Of a stretch of 64,000 bases of DNA, positions 42,918 to 52,234 are shown piece after piece. The notes below the pieces were generated by a model. The model was not told the DNA's origin. It did not search any database and was given only the letters and a program-made list of their open reading frames with translations. The position numbers and the translations under genes were made by a program. Position 1 is the first letter of the stretch, and every line of letters starts with the position of its first letter. Location of the stretch: the NCBI GenBank assembly GCA_958295485.1, contig OY282354.1, forward strand, positions 1,426,001 to 1,490,000. The letters run 5' to 3'. The DNA is from an uncultured Gammaproteobacteria bacterium (GTDB lineage Bacteria > Pseudomonadota > Gammaproteobacteria > Eutrophobiales > Eutrophobiaceae).

Positions 42918-44585
42918 CTACGCGCCTTGCAACATTTCTTTGGCGTGGTTCCGGGATTGTTCCGATATTTTTACCCCACCCAACATGCGGGCGATTTCTT
43001 CAATTCTTTCTTTCTCGTCCAATTCGAAAACCCGGGTTTGGGTCGTCTTTTTATCAGAGGTTTTCAATACCTGAAAGTGATTGTCGCCCTGCGAAGCCAC
43101 TTGGGGGAGATGGGTGACACAAAAAATTTGCCGGTCTTTTGCCAGGCCGCGTAATAAATTCCCGACGATTTCGGCGATGCCGCCGCCAATACCGGCGTCA
43201 ACCTCATCGAATATCATGGTTGGGACGCCGCGGTATTGGTTGGCGATGACTTGTATGGCGAGACTGATGCGTGAGAGTTCGCCCCCGGAAGCGACTTTTC
43301 TCAGTGGTTGCAATGCCTGCCCGGGATTCACCGAGACAAAAAACTCAACCTGGTTATTGCCTTTTCGATGGGGTTTCAAGTCCGGGCTGCTGTTGACGGC
43401 GATATTGAATTCACTGTCAGGCATTCCCAGGGCGCGGAGTTCAACAGTGATTCGCTTTGCCATTTCACCCGCGCGCTTACGCCGGCCTTCGGCCAGTTTT
43501 TCTGCGGCTGATTTGTATTCTTTCAACGCTTCAGCCCGCTCCTTCTCAAGTGCCGCCACCCGCGCCTGGTTGCGTTCCATTAGTTCCAGTTTTTGAGTTA
43601 TCGACTGAAAATGGGCAAATAACTGCCGGGGTTGTACCCGGTGTTTTCGGGCCGCGTCATGCAGGGCGTCCAGGCGCTGCTCCACCTGGTGCAGCCGGGC
43701 AGGGTCTTGCTCCAGGTTATTCAGGTAAGCCCGCAGTTCATTGCCCGCCTCTGAAATTTGTATTTCCGCGTTTTCCAGCAATTCCTTAATGCCGGCCAGC
43801 GTCGGGTCGACGCGTTCAATTTCCACTATTGTCCTTTTAATCATGTTGATCCTGCCGTTTACCGTTTGCTCGCCGTCATATAAATCATCAAGGGCTTTTT
43901 GCGTTGTTTCGAGCAGGCTGTTCACGTTGGATAATCGTTTATAATCGCCTTCCAATATATCCAGTTCATCCTCATCTAATTCCAATCCTTGTAATTCTTC
44001 AACCTGGTACTTGAGCAGCGCTAACTGCGCGGCAAATTCCCCGCCGGTTTCGGTTAAAGAACGTAACTCCCCGGCTGTTTTGTCCCATTTTTCAAACGCG
44101 TCGCTTACCTGGTTCAGCACGCCGCCATAGTTGCCGAAACTGTCCAGCAACTCTCTTTGCTCGTCTCTTTTCAATAACGACTGGTGCTCATGTTGTCCGT
44201 GAATGTCAACCAGGAGGCTACCCGTGTCACGCAGCAATTGGATGGGCGCCGACGTCGCGTTGATGTATGCGCGGGACCGCCCGTCTTTATTAATGACCCG
44301 TCGTATCAGGACCTCATTGTTTTCGACGTTGATGGACTGCTCATCCAATAACCGCAACAATGGTTCATCGGCCGGCAGCTCGAATTCAGCGCTGACCTCG
44401 GCGCGATCATGCCCCGTTCGTATGACTGAAGTGTCGGCCCGATCGCCCAATATCAAGCCTAAGGCGTCTATCAATATGGATTTCCCTGCCCCGGTTTCAC
44501 CCGTGAGTACCGTCAAACCTTCGCTGAAGCGTATTTCAATGTTTTCGATTACCGCAAGATTGCTGATGCAAAGGTATTTCAACAC
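42918..44585 (-). CDS. recN: DNA repair protein RecN
   Basis: SMC-like ATPase for double-strand-break repair. Walker A LTGETGAGKSILIDAL, central coiled coil, signature ASGGELSRISLAIQVI and Walker B TMIFDEVDAGIGGGIAEIVG. Start GTG 44585 gives VLKYLCISNLAVIENIEIRF, the family N-terminus; the frame is open to 44633 through repeat sequence. About 555 residues. No LexA box was seen upstream. It follows nadK on the same strand. Confidence 0.95.
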   Translation of the reverse strand: MLKYLCISNLAVIENIEIRFSEGLTVLTGETGAGKSILIDALGLILGDRADTSVIRTGHDRAEVSAEFELPADEPLLRLLDEQSINVENNEVLIRRVINKDGRSRAYINATSAPIQLLRDTGSLLVDIHGQHEHQSLLKRDEQRELLDSFGNYGGVLNQVSDAFEKWDKTAGELRSLTETGGEFAAQLALLKYQVEELQGLELDEDELDILEGDYKRLSNVNSLLETTQKALDDLYDGEQTVNGRINMIKRTIVEIERVDPTLAGIKELLENAEIQISEAGNELRAYLNNLEQDPARLHQVEQRLDALHDAARKHRVQPRQLFAHFQSITQKLELMERNQARVAALEKERAEALKEYKSAAEKLAEGRRKRAGEMAKRITVELRALGMPDSEFNIAVNSSPDLKPHRKGNNQVEFFVSVNPGQALQPLRKVASGGELSRISLAIQVIANQYRGVPTMIFDEVDAGIGGGIAEIVGNLLRGLAKDRQIFCVTHLPQVASQGDNHFQVLKTSDKKTTQTRVFELDEKERIEEIARMLGGVKISEQSRNHAKEMLQGA

Positions 44586-44628
44586 TGGCAACTCGCCCCC
44601 GCACAGGGGCAGGCCCCTGTATCTGCTC

Positions 44629-44675
44629 TCCACGCAGGCCGCCGCGCTTGTCTTCCACGCAGGCCGCCGCGCTTG
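44629..44675 (-). repeat. 22-bp direct repeat between nadK and recN
   Basis: tccacgcaggccgccgcgcttg occurs at 44629-44650 and again at 44654-44675, following a small hairpin (caggggcaggcccctg at about 44604). The pair lies in the spacer upstream of recN. Its role is unknown. Confidence 0.7.
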
Positions 44676-44694
44676 CCTCCTGTCTTCTGTTGAA

Positions 44695-45555
44695 TCACCC
44701 CCAATTCAATTTCCCCCTGAGTACCTTGAAATGGTCATGACCTGCAGGATGGATCAGCCGTATTTTCTTGTTTTTCTTTTGCACGATGACTTTATCTCCC
44801 GTGATCAGCTCGCAAACGGTGGCGCCATCGCAGGTCAGTTGCGCCCGGCCGATTTGAGGCGTCCCCGTGATGATCTCCACCACGCTGTTTCCATGGATTA
44901 CGATGGGTCGGTTACTCAAGGTGTGCGGACAGATCGGCACCAGGACCAAGGCGTCCAATGTCGGATGCAATATAGGCCCGCCGCCGGAAAGCGCATAGGC
45001 GGTCGAACCGGTGGGAGAGGATACGATCATGCCGTCGGAACGCTGACTATGGAGAAAATTCTTGTTGACGAACGTCTTCAGTTCAACGAGTCTGGCGATG
45101 TCCCCTTTTTGTACGATGATGTCGTTGAACGCGTGGCTTTCCATCAGGATTTCGCCGTTCCTTTCGACTTCACAATGTAATTGAAAACGCTCGTCCTCGA
45201 TGTAGTTTCCCTGTAGAATTTTATCCAGGTGTGGTTCCATGCCGTTGGCGGGAATATCGGCCAGAAAGCCAAGTCGGCCCCGGTTCGTGCCCAGTAACGG
45301 CACGTTGTAATCGGCCAGCAAGTGGGCGGCCCGCAACATGGTGCCGTCGCCGCCAATGGCGATGGCAAGGTCACAATCCCTGCCAAAATCTTCCGCGGCG
45401 CCTTCCCGGAGGCCCGTATCCGGCAAAAGCAAGGCGCAAGCCTCGTCCAGCATCACCTCCAGGTCCCGGGCTTGGAGATATTTTATCATTGCCTGTAAAG
45501 TATCAAATACCTCAGGAGTGCTGCTGTTGGTAATTAAAGCGATAGTCTTGAACAT
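44695..45555 (-). CDS. nadK: NAD kinase
   Basis: Phosphorylates NAD to NADP. The 286-residue protein shows the GGDGT motif (LAIAIGGDGTMLRAAHLL), NRGRLGFLADI, and the C-terminal SDGMIVSSPTGSTAYALSGGGPILHP region of the family. Divergent from hrcA, upstream of recN, which is a common gammaproteobacterial arrangement. Confidence 0.96.
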   Translation of the reverse strand: MFKTIALITNSSTPEVFDTLQAMIKYLQARDLEVMLDEACALLLPDTGLREGAAEDFGRDCDLAIAIGGDGTMLRAAHLLADYNVPLLGTNRGRLGFLADIPANGMEPHLDKILQGNYIEDERFQLHCEVERNGEILMESHAFNDIIVQKGDIARLVELKTFVNKNFLHSQRSDGMIVSSPTGSTAYALSGGGPILHPTLDALVLVPICPHTLSNRPIVIHGNSVVEIITGTPQIGRAQLTCDGATVCELITGDKVIVQKKNKKIRLIHPAGHDHFKVLRGKLNWG

Positions 45556-45681
45556 GATTGCATTTTGCCTGAATTCAGATAAACGAATTGGGAGTTCAAA
45601 TTACCATGCCTGGACAAACCAGCCAATATAGTTTTGCACTTGGGCGCAGAGAATGATAAATTTTTCACCGTGAAAATGAGT

Positions 45682-45724
45682 CAGGCCCGTCATATAAAAA
45701 CCCCATCATTCCGGCGCGGGCCTG
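45682..45724. promoter_or_regulatory. Inverted repeat in the nadK-hrcA divergent region
   Basis: caggcccg at 45682-45689 is the inverse complement of cgggcctg at 45717-45724, with 27 nt between. This is not a CIRCE element (TTAGCACTC-N9-GAGTGCTAA), which I could not find near hrcA, grpE or dnaK. The remaining part of the 206-bp gap shows nothing else. Confidence 0.35.
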
Positions 45725-45761
45725 TTAGTGAATAAAAATCAGCCAATACCCCAATGCTCCA

Positions 45762-46817
45762 ATGCCTAAAAACCCTGATACCGTCTTTGAGTTAAACGAT
45801 CGTAGTTTATTTCTTTTCAGATCGCTGGTTGAACATTTCATCCATGACGGTCAGCCCGTGGGATCGCGGACCTTGGCCCGCGATACCAACCTGGCTTTAA
45901 GCCCGGCCACCATCCGCAACGTGATGGCCGACCTGGAAGACATGGGTTTGCTGCAATCTCCCCATACTTCCGCCGGACGCATTCCCACGGTCCAGGGCTA
46001 CCGTCTTTTTGTCGATAGTTTATTGAGCATCGAGCGCCTGGCGGACCCGGAAGTGGAGCGCATGGCGCGGGAAGTGGTCAAAGAAGACGATGTCCAACAC
46101 CTGGTGGAGCGCGCCTCGAGCATGTTATCCGATATTACCAAGCTGGCCGCCGTCGTCATGTTGCCCCGATCCAGACTGAATTCGCTTGAACACATCGAGT
46201 TTATCACTCTCTCGAAAAATCGTATTTTAGTCATATTGGTTTTAAGCGACAAGGAGATACAGAACAGGATCATACACACGGCAAAACCCTATACTCAATC
46301 GCAGTTGCAACAGACTGCGAACTACCTTAATGCCGCCTACTGCGGCAAGGATTTGAATACAATCCGGTCCGAGTTGTTGACTGAATTGAAAAAGATGAAA
46401 GAAGACGTGAATGAGCTTATGCAAACGGCCATTGAAATGGCGCAGCAGGCCTTCACAGTCCCTGACGCGCATGATGATTTTGTCATGTCAGGACACACTA
46501 ACTTGATGGACGTGGCCGAGCTCGGCAACCTGGATAAATTAAAGCGGTTGTTTGAGAGTTTCAATCAAAAACGGGATATCCTGCACTTGCTGGAAAATGC
46601 GATTAACGCCAAGGGCGTGCAGATATTTATTGGCGAGGAATCAGGTTACGAAGTACTGGATGATTGCAGTATCGTAACCTCTCCCTATGAGTTGGATGGC
46701 CGGGTTCTTGGCGTGTTGGGCGTCATCGGTCCCATCCGCATGGATTATGAAAGAGTGATCCCGATTGTAGACGTCACCGCTAAAATATTGGGTTCAGCCT
46801 TGAATTCCACCAATTAG
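45762..46817 (+). CDS. hrcA: Heat-inducible transcription repressor HrcA
   Basis: Repressor of heat-shock genes. N-terminal winged helix LFRSLVEHFIHDGQPVGSRTLARDTNLALSPATIRNVMADLEDMGLLQSPHTSAGRIPTVQGYRLFVDSLL is diagnostic, and the C-terminal domain has IFIGEESGYEVLDDCSIVTSPYELDGRVLGVLGVIGPIRMDYERVIPIVD. 351 residues. Upstream of grpE-dnaK-dnaJ. A recognisable CIRCE operator is absent, so its target site here is unclear. Confidence 0.95.
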   Translation: MPKNPDTVFELNDRSLFLFRSLVEHFIHDGQPVGSRTLARDTNLALSPATIRNVMADLEDMGLLQSPHTSAGRIPTVQGYRLFVDSLLSIERLADPEVERMAREVVKEDDVQHLVERASSMLSDITKLAAVVMLPRSRLNSLEHIEFITLSKNRILVILVLSDKEIQNRIIHTAKPYTQSQLQQTANYLNAAYCGKDLNTIRSELLTELKKMKEDVNELMQTAIEMAQQAFTVPDAHDDFVMSGHTNLMDVAELGNLDKLKRLFESFNQKRDILHLLENAINAKGVQIFIGEESGYEVLDDCSIVTSPYELDGRVLGVLGVIGPIRMDYERVIPIVDVTAKILGSALNSTN

Positions 46818-46860
46818 CCCCCCATTTCTCACCAGCTCTTTTTATTTCATGAGGTCAACT

Positions 46861-47469
46861 ATGGTTGAAGAAGAAAAACAAACGGACACTGAAGAAGAAA
46901 AATCGGATGAGCTCGAGGAGCCCGCCGGTGGGGAGGCAGGACCGGGAGCCGGACAGCCTGGGGATAATGCAGACGTGCAGGCCGGCGAAGCTGCGCCTGA
47001 GGCCGAAGCTGAAAGCCTGCTGCGGGAAAATGAACGGCTGAAAATGGAAGTTCAGGAAAACATTGATAAAGTCCTGCGCGCAACTGCGGAATTGGATAAT
47101 ATCCGCAAGCGCGCCTCCCGTGAAATCGAAAAGGCGCGCAAGTATGCCCTGGAAGGTTTTATCGATGAGTTGCTGCCCGTTATTGACAGCATGGAATTGG
47201 GTATCAACGCCTCCCAGGCCGAGGAGGATATCGAGAGTTTGCGGGAAGGGATGGACCTGACCCTGAAAAAGTTTTTCGATTGCCTGGACCGGGTTGGCGT
47301 AAAAGTAATCGACCCGGCCGGTGAGAAGTTCGACCCTCAATGGCATGAAGCCGTTTTGATGCAGGAGTTTGAAGGCAGTGATTCAGGCATTGTTATGACC
47401 GTGATGCAAAAAGGCTATGAATTAAACGGACGCCTGGTCAGGCCCGCCAAGGTCATAGTGGCGAAATAG
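46861..47469 (+). CDS. grpE: Nucleotide exchange factor GrpE
   Basis: Cochaperone that releases ADP from DnaK. The start ATG 46861 gives an acidic, disordered N-terminus (MVEEEKQTDTEEEKSDELEE), a long coiled coil and the C-terminal beta domain with FDPQWHEAVLMQEFEGSDSGIVMTVMQKGYELNGRLVRPAKVIVAK. 202 residues. A further in-frame ATG lies at 46849. Between hrcA and dnaK. Confidence 0.95.
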   Translation: MVEEEKQTDTEEEKSDELEEPAGGEAGPGAGQPGDNADVQAGEAAPEAEAESLLRENERLKMEVQENIDKVLRATAELDNIRKRASREIEKARKYALEGFIDELLPVIDSMELGINASQAEEDIESLREGMDLTLKKFFDCLDRVGVKVIDPAGEKFDPQWHEAVLMQEFEGSDSGIVMTVMQKGYELNGRLVRPAKVIVAK

Positions 47470-47511
47470 TCTGTTTTGAGGGGTTTATTTGCCGGAAGTT
47501 TATTTATCAGG

Positions 47512-47540
47512 CTTGAATTTCGTTGTTATCGCCCTCATAT
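47512..47540 (+). promoter_or_regulatory. Sigma-32-like promoter upstream of dnaK
   Basis: CTTGAA at 47512-47517 and CCTCATAT at 47533-47540 with 15 nt between, close to the sigma-32 consensus CTTGAA ... CCCCATNT. It lies in the 142-nt grpE-dnaK gap, 72 nt before the dnaK start. Confidence 0.55.
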
Positions 47541-47611
47541 GCTCCCTATTGATACGCGCAACTGTAAATTCAGACAAATCAAATAGTTAAGAATACCGGA
47601 GAGATTCAAAA

Positions 47612-49546
47612 ATGGGTAAAATAATCGGCATAGACCTGGGCACGACAAATTCCTGCGTTGCAGTGCTGGAAGGCGGCCAGGCCAGGATTATCGAAAACAG
47701 CGAAGGCGGGCGAACCACGCCGTCAATTGTTGCATTTTCTGATAATGACGAAGTATTGGTAGGCCAGTCAGCCAAGCGCCAGGCAGTCACTAATCCCCAC
47801 AATACATTATTCGCCGTCAAGCGTTTGATCGGCAGGCGCTTTGGGGATGCCGTCGTGCAAAAAGACATCAACATGGTACCGTATAAAATCGTGAAAGCCG
47901 ATAATAGCGATGCCTGGGTTGAGATAAAAGGCAAGAAGATGGCCCCGCCTGAGATATCCGCGCGGGTGTTGATGAAAATGAAACAGACGGCTGAGGATTA
48001 CCTGGGTGAAGAAGTCTCTGAAGCGGTTATTACCGTCCCGGCCTATTTCAACGATTCACAACGCCAGGCAACCAAGGATGCGGGCAAGATTGCCGGCCTC
48101 CAGGTTCAGCGAATTATTAATGAACCGACTGCAGCGGCGTTGGCCTACGGCATGGACAAGAAACAGGGCGACGCCAGGATCGCCGTTTATGACCTTGGCG
48201 GCGGAACGTTCGACGTATCCATTATTGAAATCGCCGAGATAGACGGCGAACATCAGTTCGAGGTGTTGTCCACCAACGGCGATACGTTTTTAGGCGGAGA
48301 AGATTTTGATTTGCGGATCATTGATTTTCTCTGTGATGAGTTTAAAAGAGACCAGGGTATCGACCTGCATAATGATCCCCTGGCGCTGCAACGGTTAAAG
48401 GAAGCGGCGGAAAAGGCCAAGATAGAATTGTCATCAAGCCAGCAGACCGATATTAACCTGCCTTACATCACGGCGGACGCCGGCGGCCCCAAGCACCTCA
48501 ATCTCAAAATGAGTCGCTCCAGGCTCGAGTCTCTCGTGGAAGACCTGATCGACCGCACTATCAAACCCTGTCGCGTCGCCCTGGAAGATGCCGGATTTTC
48601 TTCGGCGGATATCACCGACGTCATATTAGTAGGTGGACAGACCCGCATGCCCAAGGTGCAGGAGAAGGTCGAGGAATTTTTTGGCAAGGAGCCGCGCAAG
48701 GACATAAACCCGGATGAGGCCGTTGCCGGCGGCGCGGCGATACAGGCCGGCGTGTTGGGAGGCGACGTTAAGGACGTATTGCTGCTTGACGTGACGCCCC
48801 TGTCGCTGGGCATCGAAACCCTGGGCGGCGTAATGACCAAGCTCATTGAAAAGAATACGACGATACCGACCAAGGCGCAGCAGGTCTTCTCGACCGCGGA
48901 CGATAATCAAACCGCAGTGACGGTGCACGTCCTGCAGGGCGAACGCGAAATGGTCGCCGGCAATAAATCACTGGGCCGGTTTGACCTGACGGATATCCCG
49001 TCCGCGCCCCGCGGGATACCCCAGATTGAAGTGGCTTTTGATATCGATGCAAACGGTATTTTGAACGTGTCGGCGAAAGACAAGGCAACCGGCAAGGAGC
49101 AGTCCATCGTCATCAAGGCCTCAAGCGGTTTGTCGAATGAAGAAATCGAAAAAATGGTCAGGGACGCTGAGACGCATGCTGAGGAAGATCGAAAAGCGAA
49201 GGATGTGGTTGAATCCCGCAACCTGGCTGAAAACATGGTTCATTCAGCGAGGAAATCCATTGCTGAACTGTCCGATAAGATTGATGAACAGGAAAAAAAG
49301 GATGTTGAAGCAGCCATCGCCGACGTGGAAGAAGCCCTGAAAGGGGATGACAAGGCCGTAATAGACGAGAAAACGCAAAAGCTGACCGAGGTTGCGGGTA
49401 AATTGGCAGAGAAGGCGTACCAGCAGGCTGCGGCTGAACAGGCCGCCGGCGCCGCTGAAGCCGAAACCGGCAACGCCAATAATAAACCGGCTGATGAGAA
49501 CGTCGTCGATGCTGAATTCGAGGAGGTCGACGACGATAAAAAGTAA
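47612..49546 (+). CDS. dnaK: Molecular chaperone DnaK (Hsp70)
   Basis: ATP-dependent chaperone. Nucleotide-binding domain: [57 protein letters not shown] and [15 protein letters not shown]; then [20 protein letters not shown] and the substrate-binding domain, with a C-terminal tail [15 protein letters not shown]. 644 residues, the normal size. Element C begins 11 nt after its stop. Confidence 0.98.
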   Translation: MGKIIGIDLGTTNSCVAVLEGGQARIIENSEGGRTTPSIVAFSDNDEVLVGQSAKRQAVTNPHNTLFAVKRLIGRRFGDAVVQKDINMVPYKIVKADNSDAWVEIKGKKMAPPEISARVLMKMKQTAEDYLGEEVSEAVITVPAYFNDSQRQATKDAGKIAGLQVQRIINEPTAAALAYGMDKKQGDARIAVYDLGGGTFDVSIIEIAEIDGEHQFEVLSTNGDTFLGGEDFDLRIIDFLCDEFKRDQGIDLHNDPLALQRLKEAAEKAKIELSSSQQTDINLPYITADAGGPKHLNLKMSRSRLESLVEDLIDRTIKPCRVALEDAGFSSADITDVILVGGQTRMPKVQEKVEEFFGKEPRKDINPDEAVAGGAAIQAGVLGGDVKDVLLLDVTPLSLGIETLGGVMTKLIEKNTTIPTKAQQVFSTADDNQTAVTVHVLQGEREMVAGNKSLGRFDLTDIPSAPRGIPQIEVAFDIDANGILNVSAKDKATGKEQSIVIKASSGLSNEEIEKMVRDAETHAEEDRKAKDVVESRNLAENMVHSARKSIAELSDKIDEQEKKDVEAAIADVEEALKGDDKAVIDEKTQKLTEVAGKLAEKAYQQAAAEQAAGAAEAETGNANNKPADENVVDAEFEEVDDDKK

Positions 49547-49556
49547 CCCATGGTTA

Positions 49557-49716
49557 GCTCGCATCTCCCACCAGGGGAGGCGTCCTCGCTGGTCTTTTTG
49601 TCACTGGCGGGCATGCGCTCCTTCAATCATAGTCACCGCTATGCTTTCAGTCGCAGGCTCTCGCCAGTGACAAAAATCCTGCGCGATCATCGCATTCCCT
49701 GGTGAGACATGCCGGC
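49557..49716. repeat. Inverted-repeat element C between dnaK and dnaJ
   Basis: A 160-bp copy with the best-conserved ends of the family: gctcgcatctcccaccaggg at 49557-49576 and ccctggtgagacatgccggc at 49697-49716 (16 of 20 pair). Inside, tttttgtcactggcggg (about 49597) faces ctcgccagtgacaaaaa (about 49659), forming a second, long stem. The right end contains the dnaJ ATG (49709-49711). Non-coding, no transposase. Confidence 0.85.
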
Positions 49717-50839
49717 TGGGAAACGAGACTATTATGAAGTCCTTGGCGTATCAAAAAATGCTTCTGATGCCGAGATAAAAAAGGCATTTCGCCGGCTGGC
49801 CATGAAGTATCACCCGGACCGCAACCCGGACAACGCCAGCGCCGAAGAAAGTTTCAAGGAAGCAAAGGAAGCCCATGACGTTTTAAGTAGCGAACAAAAG
49901 CGGGCGGCTTATGATCAATTTGGTCATGCAGGCGTCAGCACAGCCGCCGGAGGCGGCGCGGAAGCCCATGGATTCGGCGATATTTTTGACAGTGTTTTTG
50001 GTGATATTTTCGGTTCGCAGGGACGCGGCGGTGGCCAACGCGCCCACGCCGGGTCGAATTTGCGCTATGACCTGGCGTTGAATCTTGAAGAAGCCATCTC
50101 CGGCACGACGATCAAGATAAGGGTGCCGAAGTTGGTAAAGTGCGAAATATGCAGCGGCAGCGGCGCTAAAGCAGGGTCGAGGCCCGTCAGCTGTCCCACG
50201 TGCAACGGCGTCGGACAGGTGCGAATGCAGCAGGGGTTTTTCTCAGTGCAGCAGACCTGTCCGCAATGCCGCGGCAATGGAAAAATCATCAACAATCCGT
50301 GCAATGCCTGCAATGGCCAGGGCCGCGTCCGCGACAGCAGGACAATATCCGTGAAGGTCCCGCCGGGCGTCGATACGGGGGACAGGATTCGCTTGGCGCG
50401 TGAGGGTGAAGCAGGAGAACAGGGCGCGCCCGCTGGCGATCTTTACGTCGACGTCAACGTCAGGGAACATGAGATATTTACCCGCAAAGGCTCGGATATT
50501 TTCTGTGAAATTCCCATCAGTTTCACGGCAGCAACCCTCGGGAAGGACCTGGAAATTCCGACATTGGACGGAAAGGTTAAACTGAAAATCCCCCCGGAGA
50601 CCCAAAGTGGCAGATTATTTCGGTTACACGGTAAAGGCGTTCGTTCCGTCAGGTCTTCGGCAAAAGGCGATTTATTATGTCGCGCAGTGGTTGAAACACC
50701 CGTGAACCTGAACAGGAAGCAAAAGGATTTGTTGCGCCAACTCGAAGAAGCCATGACGGAAAATGACAAGCGGCATCGTCCGAGGGCAAGCGACTGGCTG
50801 GCCGGCGTTAAAAAATTCTTCGATAATATGACCAGGTGA
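49709..50839 (+). CDS. dnaJ: Chaperone protein DnaJ (Hsp40)
   Basis: DnaK cochaperone. J domain with the HPD tripeptide ([10 protein letters not shown]), Gly/Phe-rich linker, four CxxCxGxG zinc repeats ([42 protein letters not shown]) and the C-terminal substrate domain. 376 residues. The N-terminus is [13 protein letters not shown], where [11 protein letters not shown] is usual; the first codons come from the end of repeat element C, which also supplies the start codon. Confidence 0.96.
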   Translation: MPAGKRDYYEVLGVSKNASDAEIKKAFRRLAMKYHPDRNPDNASAEESFKEAKEAHDVLSSEQKRAAYDQFGHAGVSTAAGGGAEAHGFGDIFDSVFGDIFGSQGRGGGQRAHAGSNLRYDLALNLEEAISGTTIKIRVPKLVKCEICSGSGAKAGSRPVSCPTCNGVGQVRMQQGFFSVQQTCPQCRGNGKIINNPCNACNGQGRVRDSRTISVKVPPGVDTGDRIRLAREGEAGEQGAPAGDLYVDVNVREHEIFTRKGSDIFCEIPISFTAATLGKDLEIPTLDGKVKLKIPPETQSGRLFRLHGKGVRSVRSSAKGDLLCRAVVETPVNLNRKQKDLLRQLEEAMTENDKRHRPRASDWLAGVKKFFDNMTR

Positions 50840-50885
50840 AGTATTTGGTTCCCTCCCGGGAGAGCGATAAAGTTTAAGGGGTGAA

Positions 50886-51692
50886 ATGATGATAAAAATC
50901 GGGATCTGCGGCGCGGCCGGGAGAATGGGAAAAACCATCCAGGAAGTAATTAATGATACCACCGGCGTCACCACGGGCGCGGCGATTGAAAGCAGGGATT
51001 CACCGACGGTTGGATTGGATGCGGGTGAGGTAGCCGGTATAGGGAAACAGGGTGTCGGCATGGTAAGTAATATCGATGACGTTGTGGACGACTTCGACGT
51101 TTTAATAGACTTCACAGTAGCGGATGCAGTCGTGGAAAACCTTGAGCAGTGCCGGGCCAACCGGAAGAAAATGGTTATCGGCGCCACCGGGTTATCCGAT
51201 GAACAAAAACAGGCGATACAAGCGGCAAGCCGGGAGATCGGGATCGTATTTGCCCCCAACATGAGCGCCGGCGTCAACCTGTGCTTCAAGCTGGCGGAGT
51301 TGGCGGCAGAAATTGTCGGTGACAGCGCCGATATAGAAATTATTGAAGCCCACCATAACCAAAAGAAAGACGCGCCCTCAGGCACGGCGGTGCGCCTGGG
51401 TGAGATCATCGCCGACAAGTTGGGACGCGATCTTGAGGAATGTGCAATTTACGGGCGAGAAGGCATTACCGGCGAGAGGGAGCAAAAAACTATCGGATTT
51501 CAAACCATTCGCGCCGGCGATATTGTCGGCGAGCATACCGTGATGTTTGCCGGCGCCGGGGAACGGGTCGAGATCAGGCACGTTGCCACCAGCCGAAAAA
51601 CGTTCGCCGCCGGCGCCGTCCGCGCCGCGCAATGGATAATGCAGAAAAACTCCGGGCTGTACGATATGCAGGACGTCCTGGGCCTGCGCTGA
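50886..51692 (+). CDS. dapB: 4-hydroxy-tetrahydrodipicolinate reductase
   Basis: NAD(P)H-dependent step of diaminopimelate and lysine synthesis. N-terminal cofactor motif [14 protein letters not shown], then [33 protein letters not shown] and the catalytic [16 protein letters not shown]. 268 residues. Two ATG codons in tandem (50886, 50889). The dnaJ-dapB order is common in gammaproteobacteria. Confidence 0.96.
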   Translation: MMIKIGICGAAGRMGKTIQEVINDTTGVTTGAAIESRDSPTVGLDAGEVAGIGKQGVGMVSNIDDVVDDFDVLIDFTVADAVVENLEQCRANRKKMVIGATGLSDEQKQAIQAASREIGIVFAPNMSAGVNLCFKLAELAAEIVGDSADIEIIEAHHNQKKDAPSGTAVRLGEIIADKLGRDLEECAIYGREGITGEREQKTIGFQTIRAGDIVGEHTVMFAGAGERVEIRHVATSRKTFAAGAVRAAQWIMQKNSGLYDMQDVLGLR

Positions 51693-51734
51693 CAGGGGGC
51701 AGGGGACAGGCTTGCCGCGAGGAGAATTTGATCT

Positions 51735-52223
51735 ATGTCTATACCGGCTCCACTTGAATTGCACAGGGAGGTAATCCGCCCTGAATGGATTGATTACAAC
51801 GGGCACATGAACGTGTCCTATTACGTGCTGGTTTTTGATCATGCCACGGATGAATTTCTTGACTACGTTGGCCTGGGTGAGGAATTCAGGCGCGCAAATA
51901 ACGCATCGACTTTCACGGTGGAAGCCCACGTCAACTATATCCGGGAAGTGAAAGAAGCTGACGAGGTATCAGTCACAACCCGGCTGCTGGATTATGACGA
52001 AAAGCGCATACATTATTTTCACCACATGCACCATGCCGGGCAGGGGTATCTTGCGGCAACGAATGAATTATTAGGTCTTTACGTGGATATGAATACAAGA
52101 CGGGTAACGCAAATGCCGTCCCGGATATTGGCCAGGTTGGCCGAAATCAAGCAAAGCCATGCCTCGCTGCCGTTTCCGGAACAGGCCGGCAGCGTCATGA
52201 AAGTAAAATCACGAGCTGAATAA
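51735..52223 (+). CDS. Acyl-CoA thioesterase, hotdog fold (4HBT family)
   Basis: A 162-residue single hotdog-domain protein: WIDYNGHMNVSYYVLVFDHATDEFLDYVGLG contains the motif whose aspartate and HMN segment form the active site in 4-hydroxybenzoyl-CoA thioesterase relatives, followed by FTVEAHVNYIREVKEADEVSVTTRLLDYDEKRIHYFHHMHH. The closest pattern I know is the betainyl-CoA/carnitine pathway thioesterases. Substrate uncertain. GAGGAGAAT precedes the start. Converges with lhr. Confidence 0.82.
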   Translation: MSIPAPLELHREVIRPEWIDYNGHMNVSYYVLVFDHATDEFLDYVGLGEEFRRANNASTFTVEAHVNYIREVKEADEVSVTTRLLDYDEKRIHYFHHMHHAGQGYLAATNELLGLYVDMNTRRVTQMPSRILARLAEIKQSHASLPFPEQAGSVMKVKSRAE

Positions 52224-52234
52224 CACTCCCAGCG

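Noticed and set aside
45556..47611. CIRCE operator for HrcA
   Set aside because: No sequence close to TTAGCACTC-N9-GAGTGCTAA was found by eye.
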